A DNA stretch of 64,000 bases, taken from NCBI RefSeq assembly GCF_050219315.1, contig NZ_CP116939.1, positions 124,001 to 188,000 of the forward strand. Reading direction: 5' to 3'. Positions 42,261-52,062 of the stretch are shown piece by piece (the first letter of the stretch is position 1; every line of letters starts with the position of its first letter). Position numbers and translations under genes: made by a program. Under the pieces are notes generated by a model. That model did not search any database, was not told the DNA's origin, and worked only from the letters and a program-made list of their open reading frames with translations. The stretch comes from Megasphaera_A sueciensis. Its GTDB lineage: Bacteria; Bacillota; Negativicutes; Veillonellales; Megasphaeraceae.

Positions 42261-44072
42261 TTAATTATTTGTATCTTCCGTTAAATTTATTTTCCCCAAT
42301 TCTGTCGTTAACATATCGCGTGTATATTTATAATTTATGCTGGACAAACTGTTTGTTTCATCATAATGATTACTTTTAATATGGAATACACCGCACATAA
42401 GCTCATACATGAGATCATTGGTAAAATACGTGTCAGCGTGATTTTGTAAAACAGCGGAAGTATTGGGATACAGTTTGCAGTATTCGGGTGATAAGTAAAG
42501 AAACATGGGAATCCGTAAGCCTTCAAAAGGCGCATAATCAGGGTGACGTTTATGTTTGGGATCTGCACCGTGATCAGAAAAATAGAGCATCGCCTGCAGG
42601 TTTAGATTGTCTTTACCATACATGTATACCTGTTCTAAGAACCAATCGGTATAGGCAATGGAATTATCGTATTCTGTGACTGAATTACGTCCCGTTTCGG
42701 ATGGCCATTTAGTAAAATTTCTGGGATATCTGTTATCGTAACTATCATGACTGCCCATAATGTGAATGACGACAAAATTATTTTTCTTAGGATCAATTCG
42801 TTTCAGATAAGGAAGTAAATCACCATCATATCGTTGATGATCGCTGTTTGCTAATTCATCCTCAATCCAAGCGGAATAATCTGCTGTCTTTGCTACTAGT
42901 GTGATGGGTGTGTCCGCATTGCTGATGGTACCTTGATTACTGAACCAATAGGTCGTGTAACCAGCTTTTTTAGCAATATCCAGCATCGTAATACATTGGT
43001 TGAAGTCTAAATTATTATACTGGTTTTTTTCTGTCAAGGCACGTTCTAATGCAGGGACTGTTTGTCCCCAACTCGTGTAGGCATGCTTAAATAAAATAAA
43101 ACCAGGCTGAGAAGACATGGTACGTAGCCAAGGTGTTGTATCATGCCGACTGTAGCCGTAGGCGCTGCAATAATCTTTGGAGGCTGATTCTCCAATGACC
43201 ATGATAATGGTACTTGGTTGTGAAAATTCCGGTGTTGTGGGAGTTACGATGAGGGTATTGAAATTGTTTTTGTGATAGGAGTTAAATTTTTGGGCATTAT
43301 CAAAATAATCTTGCGCATTGTGAAGGACATCCATAACACCTGTTTCTCTGAAAATTTGACAACTGTAAATCCCCGAAGTCAGTAATATAATAACAGAAAT
43401 GAAAATCGTCTTTTTTATTGGTTTTACAGTACGGATCTTTACATAGTTGCCCCACATAAATAAAAATAACAAAATGATAAATAGGATTATTATCATAAGT
43501 ATACCGCTATATCCAGCATTCTGCAGAATATATTCATGAGCTTCTAATGTATTTGTTTGCAGCATAGCCATACAAGCGGCTTCTGTAATGGGACTGTGAT
43601 AATTAACAAAATAAATTATTTGTATGACAGGCAATACCATAAGCAGTGTATGTAGTATACTAATAATTAAAATTGACATTTTGCGCTGTATGGTGGTAAT
43701 AGAAAAAGTATTCAGCAGTAAACGCAGGGTGGCTGTAAATACAAATATGTAAGAAGCAAAGGAAATATCAAAATGGTTGTCAATAAAATTTGTGTTTTGG
43801 TGGAAGGTGATCCAATAACTTAGAGGATATACTACTGCCCAGGCTAAAAAAACAACAATATGAGGACTGATTTTTTTCCAAGGGATTTTTGATTGCTGCC
43901 ATAATCCTAATGTGATACCGACAGCTATTGCATTAGGGACATATCGCCGCATTTGCAAAAATAATGTTTTATACGGGAGACCGACACTCATTAATAAGTA
44001 AAAACCATACATCAATACATAGCTAATGATAGCAGCTATAATAAATGTAATTAAAAATTTATGTTTTTTCAC
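42261..44072 (-). CDS. Sulfatase-fold phosphoethanolamine transferase-like protein (EptA/CptA type)
   Basis: A 603-residue membrane enzyme probably transferring phosphoethanolamine to lipid A or LPS core. Five N-terminal membrane helices fill residues 1-210, followed by a periplasmic sulfatase-fold domain. Its nucleophile Thr region is GESASKDYCSAYGYSRHDTTPWL (split around the DTTPW), then YFSDHGADPKHKRHPDYAPF, which supplies metal ligands. This fold also includes sugar-modifying enzymes, so the transferred group is not proven. Start GTG 44072 lies 8 bp after AGGAG. It is transcribed away from the polysaccharide locus starting at 44299, with a promoter at 44103-44131. Confidence 0.82.
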   Translation of the reverse strand: MKKHKFLITFIIAAIISYVLMYGFYLLMSVGLPYKTLFLQMRRYVPNAIAVGITLGLWQQSKIPWKKISPHIVVFLAWAVVYPLSYWITFHQNTNFIDNHFDISFASYIFVFTATLRLLLNTFSITTIQRKMSILIISILHTLLMVLPVIQIIYFVNYHSPITEAACMAMLQTNTLEAHEYILQNAGYSGILMIIILFIILLFLFMWGNYVKIRTVKPIKKTIFISVIILLTSGIYSCQIFRETGVMDVLHNAQDYFDNAQKFNSYHKNNFNTLIVTPTTPEFSQPSTIIMVIGESASKDYCSAYGYSRHDTTPWLRTMSSQPGFILFKHAYTSWGQTVPALERALTEKNQYNNLDFNQCITMLDIAKKAGYTTYWFSNQGTISNADTPITLVAKTADYSAWIEDELANSDHQRYDGDLLPYLKRIDPKKNNFVVIHIMGSHDSYDNRYPRNFTKWPSETGRNSVTEYDNSIAYTDWFLEQVYMYGKDNLNLQAMLYFSDHGADPKHKRHPDYAPFEGLRIPMFLYLSPEYCKLYPNTSAVLQNHADTYFTNDLMYELMCGVFHIKSNHYDETNSLSSINYKYTRDMLTTELGKINLTEDTNN

Positions 44073-44102
44073 TGAAAGCACTCCTATTCATATACTGTAT
44101 TA

Positions 44103-44131
44103 ATTGTAACGTACTTATTAAAGGAAGACAA
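44103..44131 (-). promoter_or_regulatory. Promoter of the EptA-like gene
   Basis: On the minus strand TTGTCT (44131-44126), a 17-bp spacer and TACAAT (44108-44103), about 30 bases before the gene. Confidence 0.6.
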
Positions 44132-44231
44132 ATAACAATTTTGACATTCGCAATATAACTCGGATTATCTTATATCAGTATATTCACAATATATATATGC
44201 GAGGGTGTTGCTAGAGAATTACTGTATCATA

Positions 44232-44240
44232 TGCTATAAT
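44232..44240 (+). promoter_or_regulatory. Extended -10 promoter of the polysaccharide locus, part 1
   Basis: TGCTATAAT with a perfect TATAAT at 44235-44240, inside TATCATATGCTATAAT. Fifteen of these 16 bases recur before wbaP (49384-49399). No strong -35 is present. Confidence 0.6.
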
Positions 44241-44298
44241 CTAAATAAATAATTCAGACCTGTATGTTAATGAAAATTAGGTTATAAGGAGTCTTATT

Positions 44299-45057
44299 GT
44301 GAGTACATTATCCATACTTATTTTAACAAAAAATGAACAGGACAATATCGTTGATGTTATACGGAACGCATTTCAATGTGCTGATGAAGTTATTATAATT
44401 GATTCTGGAAGTACGGACAATACAGCGAAGCTTGCTGAAAGAGAAGGGGCATCCGTGTGTTACCGTGCATGGGATGATGATTTTGCGGCACAGCGTAATT
44501 TTGGCTTGATACAGACAACGGCGGATTGGGTTTTTTATCTTGATGCCGACGAACGATTAAGTTCTGAACTTATTGATGCAGTTCATAGAGCTGCTGCTCT
44601 GAATGATACAACTAAGCAATACAGTATACAGCGGAAATCAGTAGCTTTTGGTACAAAATTCGGACATGGCGTTTTGTATCCTGATTATGTGTCTCGCATG
44701 TTTCCGAGAACTGCCGTACATTGGGTTCACAAAATACATGAACATCCTGAATGCAAGTTAATAACAGAAACATTGCCGGGGCATATTGAGCATTATACGT
44801 ATAAAAACTGGCATCATTGGGAAGGAAAGTTGTGTCAATATACGACAATTTGGGCTGAAGAAGCTTTTAAGAGAGGAAAACGTACATCTCTTTCCAGTAT
44901 ATTTCTTCATAGCTTAGGTGGATTTTTTAAGATGTTTATTGTTCGAGCTGGATTTTTAGACGGTTGGATGGGAACGTATATGTGTTTTAACCATTTTTTT
45001 TATACCATGCTAAAGTATTTGAAACTATATGAATTGCAAAGAAAGAGTGATCTATAA
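44299..45057 (+). CDS. Glycosyltransferase family 2, LPS-core type (WaaE/KdtX-like)
   Basis: A 252-residue GT-A fold glycosyltransferase. ILTKNEQDNI at the start, IIDSGSTDNTAKLAEREG near residue 33 and the nucleotide-sugar motif FYLDADERLS near 83 follow the WaaE/KdtX group, which adds a glucose to the LPS inner core. The DADE motif is the metal-binding DxD equivalent. The start is GTG 44299 with AAGGAG seven bases before. It is the first gene of the surface polysaccharide locus and overlaps the next gene by one base. The exact acceptor is unknown. Confidence 0.85.
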   Translation: MSTLSILILTKNEQDNIVDVIRNAFQCADEVIIIDSGSTDNTAKLAEREGASVCYRAWDDDFAAQRNFGLIQTTADWVFYLDADERLSSELIDAVHRAAALNDTTKQYSIQRKSVAFGTKFGHGVLYPDYVSRMFPRTAVHWVHKIHEHPECKLITETLPGHIEHYTYKNWHHWEGKLCQYTTIWAEEAFKRGKRTSLSSIFLHSLGGFFKMFIVRAGFLDGWMGTYMCFNHFFYTMLKYLKLYELQRKSDL

Positions 45058-46187
45058 TGCGTGTAGCAATACTGGAAACAGTAAAAACTAATGGTGGATT
45101 TGAGCAGGAATTTGATCGTCTTATTATCAATGAATTAAAACGACAGGGCCATACGCCTATATTATATTTACCAGAAAATAGCAAACTTTCTATTGATTTT
45201 GATATTCCCATTGAATATATGAGTGGAGGTGAAATTGTTGACTATGAAGGAGCTGGAAAAATAAAGAAAATATGGTTGTCCATACAGCGTGAAAACAGGA
45301 GAGTTAAGTGGTTTGATTCGGCTTACAAAAAGGCTTGTAAAAAGGAAATAGATGCCATAGTATTAACGACAGCTACTTATCGATATCTGCGGTCTCTTCA
45401 TAGAAGTAAATTGAAAGATAGCCCAATTCCTATTATTTTTATATTTTTGGGAGTTAATCCTCATGAAAAACCTAAATTTATCAGACAAGCACAAAAGTGT
45501 TTGAGTTATAGAAATATTAAACTGAAAATTACTACTTTGCGAGACGATTTTAAAGAATCAGCACTTCCTAATGTAGAATTAATAAAACCGCCTGTATTGG
45601 TTCCGACAGAAATTAAAGTTAATAATCACTTGATGTACAAAGAACCTATTCGAATTGGTTTTTTTGGACATTATCGCAAAGGGGAGAAAGATATAGAAGG
45701 TATCATCAATGCGTTTGTGAAAAGTGGAATGACACATAAGGCCGAACTTATTATACAAGCAGCCCCTACTACGCCAGAGGATGCAACAGACTTAGATCGT
45801 ATTATGAATGAATACAAAAATAAGGCGGGGATTACTTTTATAAAAGGAAAGCTTTATGGTCAAAAGTGGTATAGTATATTATCGAGTATGGATGTATTGT
45901 TTTTGCCTTATAGTGATAAGCGATATTTATATAACTGGAGTGCGGTATATTTTAATGCACTTGGTTTATATAAGTCCGTATTGGTGACTAAATTTTTAAA
46001 TCCCGAAATTCTTTCTGCATATGATGTAGGTACTGAAGTGGATTTACAGGATTTGAATCATATGTCTGTACAAATACACGATTTTTTAGAACAGTACGAA
46101 AAAAAAATACCCATTTATCAGAATAATCTTGATAGAGTAAATAGAGATTTTGGAACTGAAAATTTTCTATATAACATATTAAAATAA
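45057..46187 (+). CDS. Glycosyltransferase family 4-like protein
   Basis: A 376-residue GT-B fold glycosyltransferase candidate. The C-terminal domain shows IGFFGHYRKGEKDIEGIINAF near residue 200 and the nucleotide-sugar region KLYGQKWYSILSSMDVLFLPYS near 263, typical of GT4 enzymes; the N-terminal half (MRVAILETVKTNGGFEQE) is less conserved. The catalytic Glu of GT4 (ExGlu motif) is not obvious, so this may be a diverged member. It begins at the last base of the previous gene and precedes the fucosyltransferase. Confidence 0.7.
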   Translation: MRVAILETVKTNGGFEQEFDRLIINELKRQGHTPILYLPENSKLSIDFDIPIEYMSGGEIVDYEGAGKIKKIWLSIQRENRRVKWFDSAYKKACKKEIDAIVLTTATYRYLRSLHRSKLKDSPIPIIFIFLGVNPHEKPKFIRQAQKCLSYRNIKLKITTLRDDFKESALPNVELIKPPVLVPTEIKVNNHLMYKEPIRIGFFGHYRKGEKDIEGIINAFVKSGMTHKAELIIQAAPTTPEDATDLDRIMNEYKNKAGITFIKGKLYGQKWYSILSSMDVLFLPYSDKRYLYNWSAVYFNALGLYKSVLVTKFLNPEILSAYDVGTEVDLQDLNHMSVQIHDFLEQYEKKIPIYQNNLDRVNRDFGTENFLYNILK

Positions 46188-46203
46188 TGAATGGGGTAAA
46201 AAA

Positions 46204-47139
46204 ATGATATACATTAAAATGCATGGGCGGCTGGGAAATCAATTTTTTCAATATGCTTTTGCCAGAACGTTGGCGGAACAGCGCCAAGACCAGATAACTA
46301 TAGATTTTAGCAATATTGAGGAGGAATCTGCTATTGATCCGTATGGTGGTTGGGAAAACTCCTTGCAGTACTATAATATTTCAAAGGATACTGTAATTGG
46401 ATCAGTAATGTATACTAAGATGCAACGGTTAGCAGTTCTATTCCGGAAACATGGTTTTCGTATGTATCGGCAGTTTGATAAAGGATCGGATAACGAAGTA
46501 CGATTTAATGAACAAATAATAGATAAATTGGCAAATTACGGGATACTTATAGCAAATGGGTTTCATGAGTATACTGATCTTCCGCTGGGAGACTTGATTC
46601 TTGATGGTTATTTTGAGTGTCCAAAATATTTTGCTGCCTTTGATACTATGATACGAAATGAATTTACTCCAAAATATGCGGTGCAGAATAAAAATAAAGT
46701 TTTATATGATAAAATTTGCTGCAGTGAGTCTGTTTGTGTTACGATACGGCGGGGTGATTTTATTTACAAGGCGGGTGTTGCGAAAGCGGCCAATCTATGC
46801 ACAAAAGAATATTTTTATGCGGGAATTGAGTACATGTATCAGAAAATACGTGAACCACAACTTATTGTGTTTTCTGATGATATTCCATGGGTACAAGAAA
46901 ATATGAAATTTCCGAAAGGAACGTTATATGAAAATGGGAGTGATCCTGTGTGGGAAAAAATGCAATTGATGTCTGCCTGTAAGCATTTTGTTATTTCTAA
47001 TAGTACGTTTAGCTGGTGGGCACAGTATTTAAGTACTTATAAAGAAAAAATAGTAGTTGCGCCTGATAAATGGCGGCGTGAGGGATACGATGGACATTCT
47101 CTCTATGATGAGAAATGGAAACTAATACCAGTGAAATAA
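46204..47139 (+). CDS. Alpha-1,2-fucosyltransferase-like protein (GT11)
   Basis: A 311-residue GT11 family glycosyltransferase. The GDP-sugar binding motifs are HGRLGNQFFQYAFARTLA at the start and VCVTIRRGDF near residue 183 (the HxRRGD-type motif); FVISNSTFSWWAQYL near 262 is the third family signature. The family mainly transfers fucose from GDP-fucose to galactose, though other deoxysugars are possible. No GDP-fucose synthesis genes (gmd, fcl) occur in the window, so they would need to be elsewhere. A GGGG-type site precedes ATG 46204. Confidence 0.88.
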   Translation: MIYIKMHGRLGNQFFQYAFARTLAEQRQDQITIDFSNIEEESAIDPYGGWENSLQYYNISKDTVIGSVMYTKMQRLAVLFRKHGFRMYRQFDKGSDNEVRFNEQIIDKLANYGILIANGFHEYTDLPLGDLILDGYFECPKYFAAFDTMIRNEFTPKYAVQNKNKVLYDKICCSESVCVTIRRGDFIYKAGVAKAANLCTKEYFYAGIEYMYQKIREPQLIVFSDDIPWVQENMKFPKGTLYENGSDPVWEKMQLMSACKHFVISNSTFSWWAQYLSTYKEKIVVAPDKWRREGYDGHSLYDEKWKLIPVK

Positions 47140-47152
47140 GTAGGTGTATAAT

Positions 47153-48355
47153 TTGAGAGAGTGTGCTGAAAAATATAAACTATATATACAGGTATTACCA
47201 GTATTGTTTTTGACAGTAGGGTGTGGGATTAACCAAGGATGGTTCTTTATATTATCATTTCTAAGCCATATTTTAGTATGCAGGCTATATGATTATCCTA
47301 TATTAGGAAATATGTGGACTAGCTCTTTATATAGAAAATCTTGGCTTTTTATGATGGTTTTTATTGGTACTATGATTTTTTCATATTTTTTTAATCAGGG
47401 TGATATCAGTGAAATTGGTCACTATGTCGAACGGATGGCACCATTTTTGTTATTTGGCATTATTGCGAAGGATGATATAAATATACCAAAAATAGTATGG
47501 ATAGGGTTAATTGTTTCTGTTATTTACATATGTTTTGATACGTTTATGCATCCTCATTATATTGAGGGACGTTTGATGGGAACCTTTGCATGGCCATTGG
47601 GACTAACATCTGTATTAATTACGATGCTGCCGTTTTTACTTTTTGGAATTATCATGTATTGGAAAGAAAATTTTGCTTTTTGTTGTATTTCTTTTATTGT
47701 ATTTGTAGCAGGATGTCATATCATTGCCATGACAGGTACCCGCAGTGCTGTAATTGTTATGGCAGTTGTATTTCTGGGTATGCTGATTCTAATTATTAAA
47801 GCGCAATATTGGAAAGTATTGAAATTTGTTATTCCCATACTATTGATAGTTGGGTTTGGTGTAACTTGCTTTTCGTCAAATGTGTTGGAAACGCGTATAC
47901 ACAATCAATTACAGAATGATGGACGAGTATATCTAATGCAAGTTTCTGAACAAATATTTAAAGAACATCCAGTGTTTGGCATTGGTACGAAAAAATGGGG
48001 AGAAGTGTATCATAATCGATTTGAATTGCCTGGAAGAGAAAAAAATATCCAATCGCCTCATAATATTTTTCTTCAGTCTGCTAATGAAAATGGTCTTATT
48101 GGACTCAGCGGTTTTTTGCTTTTATTGATTTTTCAATGGCATACAATGTTAAAATATGGCGTAATATCTATGGTGGATACGTTGCGGAGATTAAATTGGA
48201 TTGGTGGGATGCTGCTTTGTTTTTCAGCCATCATTGTTTACGGCTTTTTTGATTATGCGTTTTTTGGTCGATATGTAATGAATCTGTTTTGGTTTTACTG
48301 GGGACTAACAGTTTTTATTATTCAAAGAGGAAAACAGGTAAATACGTATGACTAA
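47153..48355 (+). CDS. waaL: O-antigen ligase family protein (WaaL type)
   Basis: A 400-residue inner-membrane protein with 10-12 predicted helices, of the Wzy_C/O-antigen ligase family. The diagnostic periplasmic loop lies near residues 250-315 with NDGRVYLMQVSEQIFKEHP, FGIGTKKWGEVY and SPHNIFLQSANENGLIG; the HNxxL/HN motif is what ligases of lipid-linked polymer onto lipid A-core show. A Wzy-type polymerase could look similar, but a separate wzy gene exists in this locus. Start TTG 47153 is 6 bp after AGGTG; GTG 47144 is too close. The following gene starts 8 bp before its stop. Confidence 0.8.
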   Translation: MRECAEKYKLYIQVLPVLFLTVGCGINQGWFFILSFLSHILVCRLYDYPILGNMWTSSLYRKSWLFMMVFIGTMIFSYFFNQGDISEIGHYVERMAPFLLFGIIAKDDINIPKIVWIGLIVSVIYICFDTFMHPHYIEGRLMGTFAWPLGLTSVLITMLPFLLFGIIMYWKENFAFCCISFIVFVAGCHIIAMTGTRSAVIVMAVVFLGMLILIIKAQYWKVLKFVIPILLIVGFGVTCFSSNVLETRIHNQLQNDGRVYLMQVSEQIFKEHPVFGIGTKKWGEVYHNRFELPGREKNIQSPHNIFLQSANENGLIGLSGFLLLLIFQWHTMLKYGVISMVDTLRRLNWIGGMLLCFSAIIVYGFFDYAFFGRYVMNLFWFYWGLTVFIIQRGKQVNTYD

Positions 48356-49316
48356 ACTTAGTATAATTGTTCCCATATATAATGCGGGAAAATATTTAGA
48401 AGATACCATCACGTCTATTTTGAGACAATCTTATTTTGATTTTGAATTACTCCTTGTAGATGATGGTTCTACAGACGACAGTTTGAAAATTTGTTACAAA
48501 TTTTCATTACAGGATTCTAGAATTAAAGTAATACATAAAAAAAATGGTGGCGTAAGTTCTGCCAGAAATAGTGGTCTGGTAAAGGCAATTGGAGAATATA
48601 TTGCCTTTGTAGATGCGGATGATTTAATTGAACCAGATATGTACCAGATTTTAATAAAAGCATTGGAACAAAGTCATACAGATATTGCTATGTGTGGATT
48701 CGTTGCAGAAGTTACATATAAACCTTCTGCAACGAATCCTAGTACATTCCCTCTCATTTGCAACCATCCATTAGAATTATTACTAAATGAAAAATTGGGT
48801 GCCGGGTGTATATGGAATAAAGTTTTTTGTAAAAATTTGATAAAGTCTGTCCGGTTTGACGAAACAATCGTTTATTCCGAAGATCAGCTTTTTATTACGG
48901 AGGTGTTAATGCAGTGTAATTCTATAGTAGTGATTTCTAATAACTTGTATCATTATATGCACCGACAAGATAGCTTATCTTGGCAAGATGGAAATTATGA
49001 AATATGGCAAGGAAATTTTCGAGCTCGCAAACAAATCTATCAAATGATTCTCTTTCAGAAATCAGAAGATATTCTTCAAAAATACGCTTTTGAAGAATAT
49101 GTTAAAGCTATTTTTGCTTGTATTCGATATACAATTAAGTACCGAAAAGAGGCGGAGTATCATCGCATAATGGAGACGTACGGCTTGACAATAAGTAATT
49201 ATTTGCGTTCTGCGAATTTACCGCTTGGGAAAATATGGGAGTATAAAACATATATAAAATCCTATTGGATGGCGTCTGTATTTCATTACTACCCTAAGCA
49301 TCTAAAATTATTATAA
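48348..49316 (+). CDS. Glycosyltransferase family 2
   Basis: A 322-residue GT-A glycosyltransferase. The sequence opens KLSIIVPIYNAGKYLEDTI and continues with LLVDDGSTDDS near residue 35 and FVDADDLIEPDMY near 86, the nucleotide-binding and DxD-like motifs. About 100 residues after the catalytic core contain aromatic-rich helices (HYMHRQDSLSWQDGNYEIW) as in many capsule glycosyltransferases. It overlaps the waaL gene by 8 bp and is the last gene of the first part of the locus. Donor and acceptor are unknown. Confidence 0.9.
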   Translation: MTKLSIIVPIYNAGKYLEDTITSILRQSYFDFELLLVDDGSTDDSLKICYKFSLQDSRIKVIHKKNGGVSSARNSGLVKAIGEYIAFVDADDLIEPDMYQILIKALEQSHTDIAMCGFVAEVTYKPSATNPSTFPLICNHPLELLLNEKLGAGCIWNKVFCKNLIKSVRFDETIVYSEDQLFITEVLMQCNSIVVISNNLYHYMHRQDSLSWQDGNYEIWQGNFRARKQIYQMILFQKSEDILQKYAFEEYVKAIFACIRYTIKYRKEAEYHRIMETYGLTISNYLRSANLPLGKIWEYKTYIKSYWMASVFHYYPKHLKLL

Positions 49317-49390
49317 AATATTAATTTTGTTTTTATTATTCATAAATAATGCACTTATGAAACTTATATATAGAACGGGTGTATATAATA

Positions 49391-49399
49391 TGCTATAAT
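49391..49399 (+). promoter_or_regulatory. Extended -10 promoter of wbaP
   Basis: TGCTATAAT (perfect TATAAT 49394-49399) with surroundings matching 15 of 16 bases of the promoter at 44225-44240. It lies about 39 bases before wbaP. Confidence 0.6.
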
Positions 49400-49437
49400 T
49401 ATGAACAATAAATATGGATAGAAGCGGGGGAAAACGT

Positions 49438-50892
49438 ATGTCTGCCTGCAAATCATGCAGTGAAATAAGAATTTCTATAAAAAATAAATATACGACAATC
49501 ATATTGCCGCTTGTTTTAACAATAGGAGATTACTGTGCCATCGTATGTGCCGAATCCGTAGCGTTTTACCTGCGGAATTTTTTTATACCGAATGATGGGG
49601 TGCTGCATATATCTTGGTTAAGCTGGTATGTCATATGTCCTGTTACCTATATTATTTTTATGCAGGCAAGTGAATTATATACGCGTCGTATGCAGTTTTG
49701 GCGTATTATCTCTCATATATTTAATGCTAATGTATATGCAACCGTAACAGTTATCGTGATGATGTATGCAGCACAAATAGCGGGGACTACTTCACGATTG
49801 TTTTTAGCTTTTTTATGGTTTTTTGCGTTTTGTTTCGTTATATTGTTTCGTTTTATTATTAAAAAAATATTGGAAAAATTTTGTATATTGCAGGTTCCTG
49901 TACTCGTGATGGGAGCCGGTAAGACGGCAGCCTTAGTATTGGAATACTTTCAACATGATACGGGAATGGGACATCATTTTATCGGCTATTTAGAAGATCA
50001 TATACCGAATCCCAAGGTAACAGCCATGATGCCGCAACTGGGTAAATTCCAGGATGCAGAACAGGTTATCAAGGAGACTGGCGTGCGTCATGTAGTAGTC
50101 ATTGCCCCCGGACTTAATACGAATGCGGTGCAAGAAATTGTTTACCGCTTGCAGCCGTTGGTAAAATCAATTTCTTTTATACCCGATATGGGAAATATGC
50201 CATTAGCTGTATTAAATATGGAAAGCCTCATTGATGGACGTATTGTGGCTTTCAGTGTGCGGAATAACTTGGCTCGCTGGTATAATCGTTGGATCAAACG
50301 TATTTTTGATATTGTCTGTACAGTTATAGGGATTCTTTGCCTGATGCCTGTTTTTCTAATTATTGCCATTTGGATATATAGAGACTCACCGGGGCCTGTG
50401 ATTTTTAAGCATAGACGAGTAGGAAAAAAGGGAAAATCATTTTCCTGTTACAAATTCCGCAGTATGTGTGTGGATGCTGACGAAAAATTACAACGAGTAT
50501 TAGCTGCTGATCCAAAAGCTCGGGCTGAATGGGAAAGCGAGTTTAAACTGAAAGATGATCCCCGCATTACCCGGAGTGGTGCTTTTCTCCGAAAAACCAG
50601 TTTGGATGAACTGCCTCAGTTGTTCAATGTGCTTAAAGGAGATATGAGCCTTGTCGGACCGAGACCTATTATCCGTGAAGAAATACCTCGCTACGGAAAA
50701 CATATTGACGATTTCTACATGGTTCGTCCCGGTATTACCGGTATGTGGCAAACTAGTGGCAGGAATGATGTTACGTATGATGAACGTGTCCAAATGGATA
50801 CATGGTACGTCAGGAATTGGAATGTATGGTTTGATATGGTACTCTTATGGAGAACAATTAAGGTTGTAATCTGTAAAAAAGGCGCATATTGA
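49438..50892 (+). CDS. wbaP: Undecaprenyl-phosphate galactose phosphotransferase (WbaP-like initiating transferase)
   Basis: Initiating glycosyl-1-phosphate transferase that loads the first sugar onto undecaprenyl phosphate, a polytopic inner-membrane protein of 484 residues. Several N-terminal membrane helices (up to about residue 145) are followed by a nucleotide-binding-like part (VLVMGAGKTAALVLEYF). The catalytic C-terminal domain has IKRIFDIVCTVIGIL, a PGPVIFKHRRVGKKG and YKFRSM region, then SLDELPQLFNVLKGDMSLVG and PRPI near 400-425. The WbaP architecture suggests galactose-1-phosphate, but glucose is possible. ATG 49438 follows GCGGGGG by seven bases; an earlier in-frame ATG at 49414 is less well placed. 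Confidence 0.92.
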   Translation: MSACKSCSEIRISIKNKYTTIILPLVLTIGDYCAIVCAESVAFYLRNFFIPNDGVLHISWLSWYVICPVTYIIFMQASELYTRRMQFWRIISHIFNANVYATVTVIVMMYAAQIAGTTSRLFLAFLWFFAFCFVILFRFIIKKILEKFCILQVPVLVMGAGKTAALVLEYFQHDTGMGHHFIGYLEDHIPNPKVTAMMPQLGKFQDAEQVIKETGVRHVVVIAPGLNTNAVQEIVYRLQPLVKSISFIPDMGNMPLAVLNMESLIDGRIVAFSVRNNLARWYNRWIKRIFDIVCTVIGILCLMPVFLIIAIWIYRDSPGPVIFKHRRVGKKGKSFSCYKFRSMCVDADEKLQRVLAADPKARAEWESEFKLKDDPRITRSGAFLRKTSLDELPQLFNVLKGDMSLVGPRPIIREEIPRYGKHIDDFYMVRPGITGMWQTSGRNDVTYDERVQMDTWYVRNWNVWFDMVLLWRTIKVVICKKGAY

Positions 50893-50961
50893 TGAGATGA
50901 AGATTGTTGAGAATCCACATGATGATGTATATTTTAGTCAAAACAGATTGGAGAAATAAAA

Positions 50962-52059
50962 GTGGTTCCATATGATTATTTAATTGTTGGCAGTGGGTTA
51001 TTCGGGTGTGTTTTTGCCCATGAAGCTGCTGAACATAATAAAAAATGTCTAGTTATTGAACGTAGAAATCATTTAGGCGGGAATATTTATTGTGAAAATA
51101 AAGGCGGAATAAATATTCATTATTATGGCGGACATATTTTTCATACCAGCAGTAAAAGGGTGTGGCAATATGTTAATAGGTTTGTTGAGTTTAATAATTA
51201 TATTAATAGTCCTATAGCAAACTATAAGGGTAAACTCTATAATCTTCCATTTAATATGAATACATTTCACGAAATGTGGGGAGTTATTACTCCACAGGAA
51301 GCACAAATGAAAATACAGGAACAATGTGCTGCATTTAAAGGGGAACCCAAGAATTTAGAAGAACAGGCAATAAGCTTAGTCGGAAAAGATATATATGAAA
51401 AATTAATTAAAGGATATACCGAAAAACAATGGGGCAGGCCATGCAGCGAATTGCCGGCATTTATTATTAAGCGACTGCCTGTACGGTATACATATGATAA
51501 TAATTATTTTAATGATTTGTATCAGGGCGTTCCCATAGGTGGTTACAATGTTTTGATTAATGCTCTGTTGAAAAATATTGATGTAAGAACGAATACGGAC
51601 TTTTTTGTTGCTCCTGATGAATTTAAAAATATTGCAAATAAAATAGTATATACGGGGGCGATTGATCAATATTTTGATTATACATTAGGAACATTGGAAT
51701 ATCGCGGACTACGATTTGAGATTGAAAAACATAATACGGACAATTATCAAGGGGGAGCGGTCGTAAATTATACAGATAAAGAAACACCATATACCAGAAT
51801 TATAGAGCATAAACATTTTGAATTTGGGAAACAACGAGTAACCTATATTACTAAAGAATATCCAAGTACGTGGAAACCTGGAGAAGAAGCGTATTATCCT
51901 GTTAATGATGCTAAAAATACAGCATTATATCAAAAATATTCAGCATTAGCACAACAAGAAAACGACGTTATTTTTGGTGGGCGTTTAGCAGAATATAAGT
52001 ATTACGATATGGATAAGGTTATTCAATCTGCTTTAGATTCGGTGGAAAGGGAATTTTAG
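50962..52059 (+). CDS. glf: UDP-galactopyranose mutase
   Basis: FAD enzyme interconverting UDP-galactopyranose and UDP-galactofuranose. The FAD-binding start YDYLIVGSGLFGCVFAHEA and IERRNHLGGNIY, the substrate region HIFHTSSKRVWQYVNRF near residue 55 and the C-terminal part RYYPVNDxxN-like YYPVNDAKNTALYQKY near 312 are characteristic. Length 365, standard for bacterial Glf. The start is GTG 50962 after TTGGAG. Its presence shows the polymer probably contains galactofuranose, an O-antigen or capsule sugar absent in mammals. Confidence 0.94.
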   Translation: MVPYDYLIVGSGLFGCVFAHEAAEHNKKCLVIERRNHLGGNIYCENKGGINIHYYGGHIFHTSSKRVWQYVNRFVEFNNYINSPIANYKGKLYNLPFNMNTFHEMWGVITPQEAQMKIQEQCAAFKGEPKNLEEQAISLVGKDIYEKLIKGYTEKQWGRPCSELPAFIIKRLPVRYTYDNNYFNDLYQGVPIGGYNVLINALLKNIDVRTNTDFFVAPDEFKNIANKIVYTGAIDQYFDYTLGTLEYRGLRFEIEKHNTDNYQGGAVVNYTDKETPYTRIIEHKHFEFGKQRVTYITKEYPSTWKPGEEAYYPVNDAKNTALYQKYSALAQQENDVIFGGRLAEYKYYDMDKVIQSALDSVEREF

Positions 52060-52062
52060 AAT

